NCBI RefSeq assembly: GCF_001513675.1
Contig: NZ_CP013859.1
Span: forward strand, 311,081-375,080
Length of the DNA stretch: 64,000 nucleotides
Direction: 5' to 3'
Origin: Microbacterium sp. XT11
Lineage (GTDB): Bacteria > Actinomycetota > Actinomycetes > Actinomycetales > Microbacteriaceae
Shown here piece by piece: positions 48,214 to 57,678 of this stretch (the first letter of the stretch is position 1; each line of letters starts with the position of its first letter). The notes below the pieces were generated by a model. It searched no databases, was not told where the DNA came from, and saw nothing but the letters and a program-made list of their open reading frames with translations. The translations under genes were made by a program, and so were the position numbers.

Positions 48214-51200
48214 TCAGATGACCGCCGCGCTCCACGCGTCGAGGTTGCCGAATCGGTGGGCCGTGATCGAGATCGACTGTTCGTGCAGGAAGGGCAGCAG
48301 CTCCAGCCGCCCCGCGGAGGTGACCTCCCCGTCGTACACGGCGAGGTCGGGGTCCCCGCCCACGGCGGCGGCGAGGGCGGCGTGCAGGGCCGCGATGCTG
48401 GCACGCGAGCCGACCAGGCGCACCCGGTCGGCGCGCGGCGCGACCGCGTCGAGCACGGCATCCGATTCGGATTCGGACTCGGGCGAGGCGTGAGCGCGGC
48501 TCGCGCGCATCCGGGCGATCCACTCCTCGTCGCTCTCCATGAAGACGACCGCGCCCACCTCGCCGAGCGCGTGCCGCACGGCAGGCGGCAGCCCGACGGG
48601 CGTCGACAGCGTGAAGCCGGCGCCGGCGCGCACGGCGGCGATCACGACGCGCAGCAGCTCCTGCCAGGCGGCGTCGCCGGTCGCCCTGATCTCCACCGGG
48701 ACGGGGCGATAGCGGAAGAGGTTGCGCTCCACCTCGAGCCGGGAGACGTCGCGCACCTTGCCGAACTCGCGGTCCCACGCCAGCGCATCCGACAGGGCCG
48801 ATCGTCGCAGCCATTCGAACGACTCGAAGTCGAGGGAGGGCTGGGCCGCCTCGATGAGCGTCGTGATCCGCGGATCGAGACCGCGCAGATGCAACGTGCT
48901 CGACACGGCGCCGGAGTGCTGCGACCGCCACGACCCGAGCCCCACGAGGTAGTTCGGGCCGCCGGCCTTCGCACCGGGTCCGACCGACGAGCGCTTCCAT
49001 CCGCCGAAGGGCTGGCGCTGCACGATCGCGCCGGTGGTCCCGCGATTGACGTAGAGGTTGCCCGCCTGCACGCGATCGAGCCACAGCGCGAGGTCGTCGG
49101 GGTCCTGCGTGTGGAGTCCGGCGGTGAGACCGTAGGCCACGGCGTTCTGCAGCTCGATGGCCTTCTCCAGCGTGGGAGCGTGCATGATGCCGAGCACGGG
49201 GCCGAAGAACTCCTCGAGGTGGAAGCGGGAGCCGGGGCGCACGCCCACCCGGATGCCGGGGCTCCACAGACGCCCGGACTCATCGCCCTCGACGGGCCGT
49301 GGCTCGACCAGCCACTGCTCGTCGCCCTCCAGCTCCGTGAGCGCCCACGCGAGCTTGCCCCGCGGCTGCTCGATGACGGGGCCGACGTCGGCGAGCGGAT
49401 CGGACGGCCATGCGACGTGCAGCGAACGGGTGGCGTCGGCGAGCTGACGGGCGAAGCGCTGCGAGCGTCCGACCGGGCCGACGAGGATGGCGAGGGACGC
49501 CGCGGAGCACTTCTGCCCCGCGTGCCCGAATGCGCTGCGGACGAGGTCCGACACGGCGAGGTCCAGATCGGCCGACGGCGTGATGACGAGGGCGTTCTTG
49601 CCGCTCGTCTCGGCGAGGAGCGGCAGGTCGGGGCGCCAGGAGCGGAAGAGCGCTGCGGTGTCCCACGACCCGGTGAGGATGACGCGGTCGACGGACGCGT
49701 GCGTGATGAGCTCGCGACCCAGCGCGTCCTCGTCGAGATCGACGAGCGCGAGGGCGTCGCGGGGGATGCCGGCGTCCCACAGCGCCTCAGCGATCACCGC
49801 GGCGCAGCGACGGGCCTGCGGAGCAGGTGAGAACATCACGCCGGAGCCCGCGGCGAGCGCGGCGAGAACCCCGCCCGCCGGGATGGCGAGGGGGAAGTTC
49901 CACGGCGGCGAGACCACGGTCACGCGTGACGGCACGAAGGCGGCACCGGCGATCGCGTCGAGCTCACGGGCCGTGGCGGCGTAGTAGCGCGCGAAGTCGA
50001 CGGCCTCGCTGACCTCCGTGTCGGCTTCGGCGAACACCTTGCCCGTCTCGGATGCCGCGACCTCGATGAGCCGCCCGCGCCGGGCCTCCAGAGCCACGGC
50101 GGCGCGCAGCAGGGCGGCCGACCGCTCCGCCGCCGGGCGCCTTCCCCACTCGGCGCCGGCGGCGCGCACGCGCCCGATGACCTCGTCGAGCGCTGCGGCG
50201 TCGTCGATGCGGGCGGCGGCGAGCGTCGCCGCGCCGGAGGTCGAATCCGGGATGCGGGCGATGACCTCCCTCGCCCATTCGCGGTTCGCGGGAAGCGCCG
50301 GATCGCTGTCCGGTGCGTTGGCGAAGCCCGGTGCGCCGCCGGCATCCGCGACGAACTCGCGCACCGAGTACACGGCGGTCTCGAAGAACGGGTCGGCGTC
50401 GTCCGAGCCGCGCGCGATGCCGAGGACCGCCCTCGTCAGCGCCTCTTCCGGTTGCGGTGCGGGCGGAAGCGGCCGTGCGGACTCGTGCACCGGCGCGCGA
50501 CGGTCCTGCGTCCTCCGCGGACCGGTACGCAGGGTGGCGTCGGTCGAACGGTCGAGCGCCGCGAGGAACCGGTGCTTCTCACGATCGAACAGCGCGTCGT
50601 CGTCGGCCAGGTGGAACGCGGCGGAGAGGAAGTTCTCGGGCGCCGCGTTCTCCTCCAGCCGCCGCACCAGGTAGCTGATGGCGACGTCGAACTCCGCCGG
50701 CGCCACGACCGGCACGTACAGCAGCACCTGACCGACCTCGCGCGACACCGCCTGCACCTGGCCCTGGGCCATGCCGAGCAGCATCTCGAACTCGACGCTG
50801 TCGCGCACCCCGCGCTCCCCGGCCAGCAGCCACGCGTACGCGATGCCGAAGAGGTTGTGCCCCGCCACGCCGATCCGCACCGCCTCGGCGTTCTCCGGCC
50901 GCAGCGCCCACTCGAGGCAGCGCAGGTAGTTGGCGTCGGTGTCGAGCTTCGTGTCGTACGTCGCGGCCGTCCAGCCGTGCATCGTCGCGTCGACGCGCTC
51001 CATGGCGAGGTTGGCGCCCTTGACGAGGCGGATCTTGATGGGCGCGCCTCCGTGCGCGACCCGCTCCCGGGACCACGCCGTGAGCTCCTGCAGCGCGGGG
51101 AGCGCGTCGGGCAGGTAGGCCTGCAGCACGATGCCGGCGGAGAACCCCTGCAGCCGCGGGTCCTCGAGCAGCCGCGTGAACACGGCGATCGTGAGGTCGA

Positions 51201-51879
51201 GGTCGCGGTACTCCTCCATGTCGAGGTTGATGAACGTGCCGTCGGACGCGGCCGTGAGGTACAGGGGCCGCAGCCGCTCCACGACGCGATCGACGACCCG
51301 GTCGAACCCCCACATCGAGATGCGCCCGAGGATCGCCGAGACCTTCACGGACACGTAGTCCACGTCGGGGCGGCGGATCAGATCGTGGATGCCGTCGAGA
51401 CGACGCTGGGCCTCGGCGTCTCCGAGCACCGCCTCGCCGAGGAGGTTGAGGTTCAGGCGCGCGCCCGATGCCCGGATGCGCTCGATCGCGGGGCCGAGCT
51501 TGGCAGGGCGAGCGTCGACCACGAGGTGGGACACCATCTCGCGCAGCGCGCGGCGGGCGAGCGGGACCACGGGCGCGGGGAGCAGCGGGGCGACGCCGCC
51601 GCCGAGACGCACGGCCGAACGCAGGTACCAGGGCAGGAAGTCGGGCACGATCGGCGCGATGCGGTGCAGCTGGGATGCCGCGGCAGACAGGCTCTCCGGA
51701 CGCATGACGCCGTCGACGAACCCCAGCGTGAACGGCAGGCCGTTGGCGTCGCGGAGGACCCCGGCAAGGCGCTCGGCTGCGGGGTCGACCTCGGCCGCGG
51801 CCGCCTCCGTCGCCCACCTCCGGGCGAGCTCGACCGCGCGCTCGGCGAGCGGAGCGGCGGACGGCGACGGCTCGGGCAT
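48214..51879 (-). CDS. putA: Bifunctional proline dehydrogenase / L-glutamate-gamma-semialdehyde dehydrogenase
   Basis: 1221-residue enzyme oxidising proline to glutamate. The FAD-dependent PRODH barrel fills about residues 60-440 (INLDMEEYRDLDLTIAVFTRLL, IRLVKGANLAMERVDATMHGW). The NAD-dependent aldehyde dehydrogenase follows at about 540-1040, with Glu in LLAETSGKNALVITP and the catalytic Cys in HAGQKCSAASLAI. A C-terminal tail of about 170 residues completes it. No N-terminal ribbon-helix-helix is present, so it is not the autorepressor type. TAGGCT 6 nt before the ATG implies a leaderless mRNA. It would also take up semialdehyde made by rocD. Confidence 0.95.
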   Translation of the reverse strand: MPEPSPSAAPLAERAVELARRWATEAAAAEVDPAAERLAGVLRDANGLPFTLGFVDGVMRPESLSAAASQLHRIAPIVPDFLPWYLRSAVRLGGGVAPLLPAPVVPLARRALREMVSHLVVDARPAKLGPAIERIRASGARLNLNLLGEAVLGDAEAQRRLDGIHDLIRRPDVDYVSVKVSAILGRISMWGFDRVVDRVVERLRPLYLTAASDGTFINLDMEEYRDLDLTIAVFTRLLEDPRLQGFSAGIVLQAYLPDALPALQELTAWSRERVAHGGAPIKIRLVKGANLAMERVDATMHGWTAATYDTKLDTDANYLRCLEWALRPENAEAVRIGVAGHNLFGIAYAWLLAGERGVRDSVEFEMLLGMAQGQVQAVSREVGQVLLYVPVVAPAEFDVAISYLVRRLEENAAPENFLSAAFHLADDDALFDREKHRFLAALDRSTDATLRTGPRRTQDRRAPVHESARPLPPAPQPEEALTRAVLGIARGSDDADPFFETAVYSVREFVADAGGAPGFANAPDSDPALPANREWAREVIARIPDSTSGAATLAAARIDDAAALDEVIGRVRAAGAEWGRRPAAERSAALLRAAVALEARRGRLIEVAASETGKVFAEADTEVSEAVDFARYYAATARELDAIAGAAFVPSRVTVVSPPWNFPLAIPAGGVLAALAAGSGVMFSPAPQARRCAAVIAEALWDAGIPRDALALVDLDEDALGRELITHASVDRVILTGSWDTAALFRSWRPDLPLLAETSGKNALVITPSADLDLAVSDLVRSAFGHAGQKCSAASLAILVGPVGRSQRFARQLADATRSLHVAWPSDPLADVGPVIEQPRGKLAWALTELEGDEQWLVEPRPVEGDESGRLWSPGIRVGVRPGSRFHLEEFFGPVLGIMHAPTLEKAIELQNAVAYGLTAGLHTQDPDDLALWLDRVQAGNLYVNRGTTGAIVQRQPFGGWKRSSVGPGAKAGGPNYLVGLGSWRSQHSGAVSSTLHLRGLDPRITTLIEAAQPSLDFESFEWLRRSALSDALAWDREFGKVRDVSRLEVERNLFRYRPVPVEIRATGDAAWQELLRVVIAAVRAGAGFTLSTPVGLPPAVRHALGEVGAVVFMESDEEWIARMRASRAHASPESESESDAVLDAVAPRADRVRLVGSRASIAALHAALAAAVGGDPDLAVYDGEVTSAGRLELLPFLHEQSISITAHRFGNLDAWSAAVI

Positions 51880-51885
51880 GGCTTC

Positions 51886-51891
51886 AGCCTA
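51886..51891 (-). promoter_or_regulatory. -10 element of the leaderless putA promoter
   Basis: Minus-strand TAGGCT ends 6 nt before the ATG of putA at 51879. Confidence 0.5.
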
Positions 51892-52086
51892 GGACGGCAT
51901 CCGCGCTGTTCCCGGGTGCGACGCCGCTGTGTGCCGGTGCGACTGCGGTCGTCGGCCCTATGCCTGCCCGCTCTCACCGCAACATTTGGTCTCGTTCGGT
52001 TCAGCATGCCCAACATCCGAGCGCTAGAGTCAGCATTTTTGCACCGTATCTACTCGGGTGCAGTCCGAAGAATCAGGGGGGGACCA

Positions 52087-52701
52087 ATGAACCGAACGTC
52101 GAGATCCATCATCGCATCCATGAGCGCCCTCGCCCTAGCAGCCGTGATTGCGATCGGCGCCCCGGCCCCAGCGAACGCGTGGACCACTGTGGCGGTGAGG
52201 GCTTCGGTCTCGGGGCAAGCGCACATCCAGAATCTCGGTAATCAGTTCAGGAATGAGGCCATTGATTTGACGCAGCAGAATCGCGTCATATTTACCTTCG
52301 GCACTGAAGGCAGGTCGCTGAGGCTTGAGCAAGTTGGTTTCAGCCCGATCGAAATCGACACAGGACGTCGCCGCGTTCAGTGTTCGATCTCACTTCAGGG
52401 CCATGTTCAGGACATCGGCTGGCAGAGCCGTAGTTTCGTAGCTGGGACTACGGGCAAGGGCCTGCGCCTCGAAGCGATCAGAATATGGTCTTCCTGTGCC
52501 GGCGCCTCAATCAAATACCAGGTACATGTGCAGAACCGCGGTTGGATGAGCACGAAGACATCGGGAGAGACTGCGGGAACGGTGGGGCAGAGCCTCCGAA
52601 TCGAAGCGATAAGGGTGGAGATGTCACTTCCCGATTTCAGTGCGTACAGAAGCGACGCGCAGCGCGCCGATCAATTGCTCTGCCAGCGTTTCGGTTGCTG
52701 A
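52087..52701 (+). CDS. Secreted ChW-repeat protein
   Basis: 204-residue protein with a signal peptide (cleavage near ANA, 29-31) and three ChW (clostridial hydrophobic, conserved Trp) repeats. Repeats at about 97-134 and 140-179 are clear, with GHVQDIGWQS, AGTTGKGLRLEAIRI and VHVQNRGWMS, AGTVGQSLRIEAIRV. A first, degenerate copy lies at 36-87 with the Gly-Trp changed to Gly-Asn. No catalytic domain is attached. ChW repeats are thought to mediate surface binding. Local GC is visibly lower (two 60-base rows counted give 50 and 57%), suggesting recent transfer. AGGGGGGGA precedes the ATG. Confidence 0.85.
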   Translation: MNRTSRSIIASMSALALAAVIAIGAPAPANAWTTVAVRASVSGQAHIQNLGNQFRNEAIDLTQQNRVIFTFGTEGRSLRLEQVGFSPIEIDTGRRRVQCSISLQGHVQDIGWQSRSFVAGTTGKGLRLEAIRIWSSCAGASIKYQVHVQNRGWMSTKTSGETAGTVGQSLRIEAIRVEMSLPDFSAYRSDAQRADQLLCQRFGC

Positions 52702-52818
52702 ACACCGCCCGGGACATCGGCAGGCTTCGATCGGCCTCGACAGCGCGGACTCGACCCTCAACCCGCGGCAAGGTGCCCGGATGCGGGCTGTCACTTCACC
52801 GTGGGATGGGTCGCGCGG

Positions 52819-53385
52819 TCAGTTCCAGATGCTCGGCGCGCTCTGGCGCACGGGAGGCAGGGCGGATGCCGATGCCCACTCGTGCACCCACTCCTCGATC
52901 ACGGGGAGCCCGTCGGGGCGGCCGACCGCGGCGAACAGCTCTTCGTTGCTCACCGTGCCGCCCGTGCGGCGCAGCATCCGCGCCCTGACGATGACCCGCG
53001 CGTAGATCTCGCCGTCGACCACGGCGCGGTGCTCGAGGAACAGGGCCTTGTCGTCGTGGCCGATGAAGCGCGACTGAACCTCGAAGCGCTGCCACAGCTG
53101 CAGCGATTTGCGGAACGTGACCGTCTCGCTCGACACCACCGCATACCACCCGCGCTGTTTCATGGCGTCGAACAGCCCTGTGCGGATCAGCAGGTCCCAG
53201 CGCCCGAGGTCGAACAGCGAGAGGTAGCGGCCGTTGTTCATGTGCCGCAGGATGTCGATGTCGGTCGGGAGCGTGGTGAGTGTGATGCTGCCGACGGCGG
53301 TGGGGTCGAGCGACTTGCCCTGCCGCACGCGGCGGCGCGCGCCGAGGATGACGAGGAGGGTGCGCCAGATCACATTCACGAGCAT
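52819..53385 (-). CDS. Acyl-CoA thioesterase-like hot-dog protein (THEM6/4HBT type)
   Basis: 188-residue hot-dog-fold protein. LPTDIDILRHMNNGRYLSLFDLGRWDLLIRTG is the 4HBT signature in the THEM6-like branch, with HMNNGRY as the catalytic-region motif. A hydrophobic N-terminus (VNVIWRTLLVILG) may contact the membrane. Probable hydrolysis of acyl-CoA. ATG at 53385 is given; a TACGAT -10 at 53388-53393 is too close to it and fits a leaderless GTG at 53379 better. Divergent from a GNAT gene. Confidence 0.85.
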   Translation of the reverse strand: MLVNVIWRTLLVILGARRRVRQGKSLDPTAVGSITLTTLPTDIDILRHMNNGRYLSLFDLGRWDLLIRTGLFDAMKQRGWYAVVSSETVTFRKSLQLWQRFEVQSRFIGHDDKALFLEHRAVVDGEIYARVIVRARMLRRTGGTVSNEELFAAVGRPDGLPVIEEWVHEWASASALPPVRQSAPSIWN

Positions 53386-53497
53386 CGATCGTAGCCAGCA
53401 GCGCACGAACCGCGAACATCGTTGTGTGAAACCTCCATCCCGAGAGGGTGCGCCCGGCACGGCATCCGCTCGATTTCCGGTTCGCGGGAGCCGCGCG

Positions 53498-53503
53498 TAG
53501 AGT
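53498..53503 (+). promoter_or_regulatory. -10 element of a leaderless GNAT gene
   Basis: TAGAGT ends 6 nt before the ATG at 53510, with TTTCCG 18 nt upstream. Confidence 0.5.
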
Positions 53504-53509
53504 CGCGTC

Positions 53510-54016
53510 ATGAGCGCCGAAGCCCACCCCGAAGTCATCGTCCGTCCGGTCCGTGATGTGGATGCGGAAGCCCTCGGTCGCGTGCACGCGCAGTGCTGGC
53601 ACGAGACCTACGATCACCTGATCAGCAAGGCGGCGCTGGAGAAGATCTCGCCCCGCCGCATGGCCGAGCTGTGGACGCACTGGGCCGCTCAGGGCCCCGA
53701 GTTCAAGATGAGCGCCGCGCTCGTCGACGGCGAGATCGTCGGCTTCGTGGGTTCCGGTCCCGCGCGCGACAAGGACGCTCCTGCGCTGCGCGAGCTGTAC
53801 TTCATCTACCTGCTCGACGCGTACCACGGCACCGGCATCGGACAGAAGCTGTTCGACGCCGCCGTCGAGAAGGACGAGCCGCTGTACCTGTGGGTCGCCG
53901 AGGACAACCCCCGCGCGCACCGCTTCTACACGCGCAACGGTTTCGCCCTCGACGGCGCGACGCACACCGAGCCCTTCCTCGGCGAGACGCTCACCGAGGT
54001 CCGCTTCGTGCGCTGA
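53510..54016 (+). CDS. GNAT-family N-acetyltransferase
   Basis: 168-residue acetyltransferase. VIVRPVRDVDAEALGRVHAQCWHETYDHLIS is the N-terminal block, LRELYFIYLLDAYHGTGIGQKLFDAAVEK carries the acetyl-CoA pyrophosphate loop HGTGIGQ, and YLWVAEDNPRAHRFYTRNGF is the C-terminal motif. All catalytic-core elements are present. Its acceptor is unknown. It is convergent with the cytochrome b gene. Confidence 0.9.
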   Translation: MSAEAHPEVIVRPVRDVDAEALGRVHAQCWHETYDHLISKAALEKISPRRMAELWTHWAAQGPEFKMSAALVDGEIVGFVGSGPARDKDAPALRELYFIYLLDAYHGTGIGQKLFDAAVEKDEPLYLWVAEDNPRAHRFYTRNGFALDGATHTEPFLGETLTEVRFVR

Positions 54017-54067
54017 CCCGCACGCTCGGTGCCCCCTGGTGCCCGGTCGCCAGGGGTCGGAGGCGGC

Positions 54068-55825
54068 TCAGCGCCCGGACACCGTACCGAAGACCTTGGC
54101 GATCGGCGCGATCACGAGCGGTCGGGCAGCGGCCCAGCCGATCGCGATGACGACCACGGATGCCGCGAACACCCAGAAGCCCGTCCAGGTGACGGCATCC
54201 GTCGACGCGAACATGTGGTTCAGGTTCGCGAGCATGCCCGTGAGGAACACGAGCGCCACGTGCACGACGATGAACGCCACGAAGTACAGCATGACCGGGA
54301 AGTGCACGGCGCGCGCCCATTCGATGGGGTAGGCCTTCGACAGGCGCTCCGCCTTCTTCGGCCACAGCCCTGACATCCGGAAACCGGTGGCGGCCGCCAG
54401 GGGTGCGGCGAGGAACACGGTCGCGAAGTAGGCCAGCTGCTGCAGGCTGTTGTAGTTGTTCCAGCCGTTCTCGTGCGGCCAGTCGAGGGAGACGTACTGC
54501 AGCGCCGCGGAGACCGCGTTGGGGATGACCTCCCAGCTCGTCGGCACGATGCGCACCCAGTGCCCGGTGGCGAAGAGCAGCACCACGAAGATCACGCCGT
54601 TCACGAGCCACAGGATGTCGAGAGCCTGGTGGAACCAGATCGTCAGGCTGACCTTGCCCTTGGGGTTGTTGCGTGGCGTCCAGAACGCGGTGGGCCGCTT
54701 CTCCCGGCGGATGGTGAGGCCCGAGCGGATGATCAGCACCATGAGGAACATATTGAAGAAGTGCTGCCACCCGACCCACGGGGCGAACCCGGGCTGCACG
54801 GCGATGGCCGGTTCGTACTCGCCGGGGTAGGCGGCGAGGAAGTCCTGCATGACGGGCAGGCTGAGCCCGGCGCGGACGAGTGCCACGACAGACCCGGCGA
54901 GCACGCCGAGACCCGCGGCGGCGAACAGCGCCGCGATGGCCTGCGTCCACGTCGGACGGCGCCGATCGGATGCCGGAACCGCGGCGAGGTGACGCGGCGC
55001 GGTGCCGTTCCAGACCGTGGGCGTCCAGCGGAGGGGTGCGCTCACGTCGGCGCGGCGCGCGACGGCACCGGTCTCCGGTGCGGATGCCGTGGCCGGAGCG
55101 GGCGCGGGTGAGGCAGCGGTTTCCGGCGCGGCGAGGGGTTCTGGCGAGACTGCGGGTTCCGGTGCCGCGAGGACGGGCACCACGCCGGCGGGCGGCCAGG
55201 GCTCCCCACCGCGGGTGCGTGGGAGTCCGCGCCGCATCGCCGGGGCTTCGAGGCCGGCGTCGGCCGTGGGCGCACTGGGCGGGGTCGCGGTCGACGAGAG
55301 GCCGCCCGCCGTGCGGGGCGCTTCGGATGCCGCTCGGGCGGAGGCCGATGCGGACGCCGATGCCGCGGAGGCGGGGGCCGCGGTGGCGGGCGCGGTGCCG
55401 GAAGCAGCGTGCGAGGGCGTCGAAGCGGAGGCGGTGGGCACGCCCTCGGCACCGGGCTCTCCCGTCGAGGCGGGCGCGATGCCGGCGGGGGGGGCGGGCT
55501 CTCCCCCGCGCACGCGCGGCAGCCCGCGCCGCATGACGATGCTGCCGGCCGGAGCCGGAACCGGAACCGTCGTGGATACGGCCCCCTCGGTCGCCACCGC
55601 GGGCACGCCCGCCGCAGCCGCAGAGGCTGCAGGCGTCGTCGCGGAAGCCGCAGGCGCCGCCGCGGAGGCCGCAGGCGCCGTCGCGTGCACCGCCTCCGCC
55701 GCGGCGACCGTGTCCGTCTCGGCTGCGTCCCTCTCGCCCGTGTCTGCGTCGACCGAACCGGCCGGGGGCCACGGCTCTCCCCCGCGCACGCGCGGCAGGC
55801 CCCTGCGCAGCATCCGCGTGGCCAT
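54068..55825 (-). CDS. Cytochrome b/b6-domain membrane protein with N-terminal RRGLPR repeats
   Basis: 585-residue protein in two parts. Residues 1-285 are Ala/Pro-rich, low-complexity and hydrophilic, and carry [22 protein letters not shown] motifs at 6-23, 98-115 and 197-214. Residues 290-570 form about six membrane helices like formate-dehydrogenase gamma or b561-type cytochromes, with helix-associated histidines 355, 399, 508 and 522 as likely heme b ligands. The gene starts 2 nt after etfA, third in etfB-etfA-cytochrome. Likely role: take electrons from ETF and pass them to quinone (inference). The motif repeats may bind the cytoplasmic partner. Confidence 0.85.
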   Translation of the reverse strand: MATRMLRRGLPRVRGGEPWPPAGSVDADTGERDAAETDTVAAAEAVHATAPAASAAAPAASATTPAASAAAAGVPAVATEGAVSTTVPVPAPAGSIVMRRGLPRVRGGEPAPPAGIAPASTGEPGAEGVPTASASTPSHAASGTAPATAAPASAASASASASARAASEAPRTAGGLSSTATPPSAPTADAGLEAPAMRRGLPRTRGGEPWPPAGVVPVLAAPEPAVSPEPLAAPETAASPAPAPATASAPETGAVARRADVSAPLRWTPTVWNGTAPRHLAAVPASDRRRPTWTQAIAALFAAAGLGVLAGSVVALVRAGLSLPVMQDFLAAYPGEYEPAIAVQPGFAPWVGWQHFFNMFLMVLIIRSGLTIRREKRPTAFWTPRNNPKGKVSLTIWFHQALDILWLVNGVIFVVLLFATGHWVRIVPTSWEVIPNAVSAALQYVSLDWPHENGWNNYNSLQQLAYFATVFLAAPLAAATGFRMSGLWPKKAERLSKAYPIEWARAVHFPVMLYFVAFIVVHVALVFLTGMLANLNHMFASTDAVTWTGFWVFAASVVVIAIGWAAARPLVIAPIAKVFGTVSGR

Positions 55826-55827
55826 GG

Positions 55828-56799
55828 CTACTTCTTCCGCTCCTCGAGCAGCGCGATCACCTGCGGAACGACGGTGAAGAGGTCTCCCACGATGCCGAAG
55901 TCGGCGACGTCGAAAATGGGTGCATCGGCGTCCTTGTTGATCGCGACGATGGTCTTCGACGTCTGCATGCCGGCTCGGTGCTGGATGGCTCCGGAGATGC
56001 CCAGGGCGACGTAGAGCTGCGGCGAGACCGACACGCCGGTCTGCCCCACCTGGTGCGACTGCGGGATGTACCCGGCGTCGACCGCGGCCCGCGACGCTCC
56101 GACCGCAGCCCCGAGCGCATCGGCGAGCTGCTCCACCAGCACGAACTTCTCCTTCGAGGCGAGCCCTCGCCCGCCCGACACGACCTTCGCCGCGCCGCGG
56201 AGGTCGGGGCGCGACGACGTCGCCTCGACGGCGGCGACGGGCCCGACCGTCGCCGCGGCCGCTCCGGATGCCGTCACCTCGAGGGCCTCGACGGCCGGCG
56301 CCGCCACGGCCTCCGCTCTCGCGTCGACCGCGCCCAGCCGCACGGTGATGACCGGTGCGCCGAACGTCGGGGCGGAGTCGGTGAGGTAGCCGCCTCCGTA
56401 GACGGAGTGATGCGCGACGATGCCCTCGTCGTCGCGCGAGACGCCGATGGCGTCGACCGACAGTGCGAGCCGTTCACGCACGGCGAGCCGGCCGGCGGCG
56501 TCGCGGCCGGCGATCGAGTTCGACACGAGCACGGCCTGGGGACGCACCAGCCGGAACGCCTCCTGCAGGGCGTCGACGACCGGCACCGTGAGTGCGGCGG
56601 CATCCGCCTCGGCCGTCAGCACCACCTGGGCGCCGAGGCCGCCGAGCTGCTCGACGGCCGACGCGGATGCGCCGATCGCCAGCACGACCGGGGCGCCGAC
56701 GGAGGCCGCGGCGCCGACGAGGCCCGCCGTGCTCGGAAGCACGGCGCCGTCGGCCGCGATGTCGGCGAGGACGAGGATCGGGTTCTCGGGGTAGCCCAT
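55828..56799 (-). CDS. etfA: Electron transfer flavoprotein, alpha subunit
   Basis: 323-residue FAD-binding subunit of the ETF heterodimer, which collects electrons from acyl-CoA dehydrogenases. The C-terminal FAD domain is intact: [58 protein letters not shown] and [16 protein letters not shown]. The start at 56799 lies one base after the etfB stop. The cytochrome b gene follows directly. No ETF:quinone oxidoreductase gene is in the window, which makes the cytochrome the obvious next carrier. Confidence 0.95.
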   Translation of the reverse strand: MGYPENPILVLADIAADGAVLPSTAGLVGAAASVGAPVVLAIGASASAVEQLGGLGAQVVLTAEADAAALTVPVVDALQEAFRLVRPQAVLVSNSIAGRDAAGRLAVRERLALSVDAIGVSRDDEGIVAHHSVYGGGYLTDSAPTFGAPVITVRLGAVDARAEAVAAPAVEALEVTASGAAAATVGPVAAVEATSSRPDLRGAAKVVSGGRGLASKEKFVLVEQLADALGAAVGASRAAVDAGYIPQSHQVGQTGVSVSPQLYVALGISGAIQHRAGMQTSKTIVAINKDADAPIFDVADFGIVGDLFTVVPQVIALLEERKK

Positions 56800-56800
56800 G

Positions 56801-57577
56801 TCACACCAGCCTGTTCTGCACGAGGTAGTCCACCAGCTTCTCGGCCGCATCGCCCTCGTCGACGATCTTGACGCCGGCCGCCCGCGGCGGCTTCTCCGAG
56901 ACGGCGGTCATGATCGTCCGAGGAGCGAGCGACGGATCGGCGGAGACGCCGAGGTCGGCGAGCGACAGCACCTCGAGCGGCTTCTTCTTCGCCGCCATGA
57001 TGCCCTTGAAGTTCGGGAACCTGGCGTCGGGCAGCGCCTCGGTGATCGAGATGACCGCGGGGAGCGGCGCCGACACCTCCTGCGAACCGGCATCCGTCGC
57101 CCTCGTGCCGCTCACGCGGTCGGCCGAGATCTCCACCGCCGTGAGGGCCGTGGCCTGCGGCCAGCCGAGGTGCTCGGCCAGCATCGCGGGGATCACTCCT
57201 CCTGCGCCGTCTGTGGAGAGGTTGCCCGTGATCACGAGATCGGGCGCGCCCCGGCGGATCGCGGCGGCCAGGACCTCGGCGGTGAGCGTGAGGTCGGCGC
57301 CGACGAGTTCTTCGTCTGCGATGTGCACGGCGGATGCTGCGCCGATGGCGAGCGCGCGCCGGATCGAGGCCGTCGACCCTTCCGGAGCCATCGACACGGC
57401 CACGACTTCGGTGCCCTCGTTCTTGTCGGCGTAGCTCAGCGCCACCTCGAGGGCTCGTTCGGTGATCTCGTCGAGCACGACGTCTCCAGCCGCGCGGTCG
57501 GCCAGTCCCGTCTCCAGATCGAGCCTGCGGTCGCCGTAGGTGTCTGGCACCTCTTTGACAAGGACGAAGATCTTCAT
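56801..57577 (-). CDS. etfB: Electron transfer flavoprotein, beta subunit
   Basis: 258-residue AMP-binding subunit of [42 protein letters not shown] and [29 protein letters not shown] are typical family blocks. GAGGAG lies 6 nt before the ATG. First gene of the etfB-etfA-cytochrome b operon, preceded by a clear promoter with a 15-bp palindrome in it and divergent from a MarR gene. Confidence 0.95.
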   Translation of the reverse strand: MKIFVLVKEVPDTYGDRRLDLETGLADRAAGDVVLDEITERALEVALSYADKNEGTEVVAVSMAPEGSTASIRRALAIGAASAVHIADEELVGADLTLTAEVLAAAIRRGAPDLVITGNLSTDGAGGVIPAMLAEHLGWPQATALTAVEISADRVSGTRATDAGSQEVSAPLPAVISITEALPDARFPNFKGIMAAKKKPLEVLSLADLGVSADPSLAPRTIMTAVSEKPPRAAGVKIVDEGDAAEKLVDYLVQNRLV

Positions 57578-57601
57578 CGAATGCTCCTCACGACTGGCTC
57601 G

Positions 57602-57629
57602 ATTCTAGCCCCATGACACTGAGTGTCAG
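57602..57629 (-). promoter_or_regulatory. Promoter of the etf operon
   Basis: Minus-strand CTGACA (57624-57629) and TAGAAT (57602-57607), 16 nt apart, lie 24 nt before etfB. Confidence 0.65.
57614..57628. promoter_or_regulatory. 15-bp palindromic operator between etfB and marR
   Basis: TGACACT-G-AGTGTCA is perfect and overlaps the etfB -35. A smaller TGAGACTCA palindrome (57642-57650), sharing ACTGAG, lies near the divergent MarR promoter, so one regulator could control both directions. Confidence 0.7.
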
Positions 57630-57666
57630 CGTTCACGCAACTGAGACTCAACGGTCGGAGATGCCC

Positions 57667-57672
57667 TACCGT
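57667..57672 (+). promoter_or_regulatory. -10 element of the leaderless marR gene
   Basis: TACCGT ends 6 nt before the GTG at 57679. Confidence 0.45.
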
Positions 57673-57678
57673 AGAGGC

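Noticed and set aside
51892..52086. tRNA or integration site next to the lower-GC ChW gene
   Set aside because: No tRNA fold, integrase gene or direct-repeat attachment pair is visible around it.
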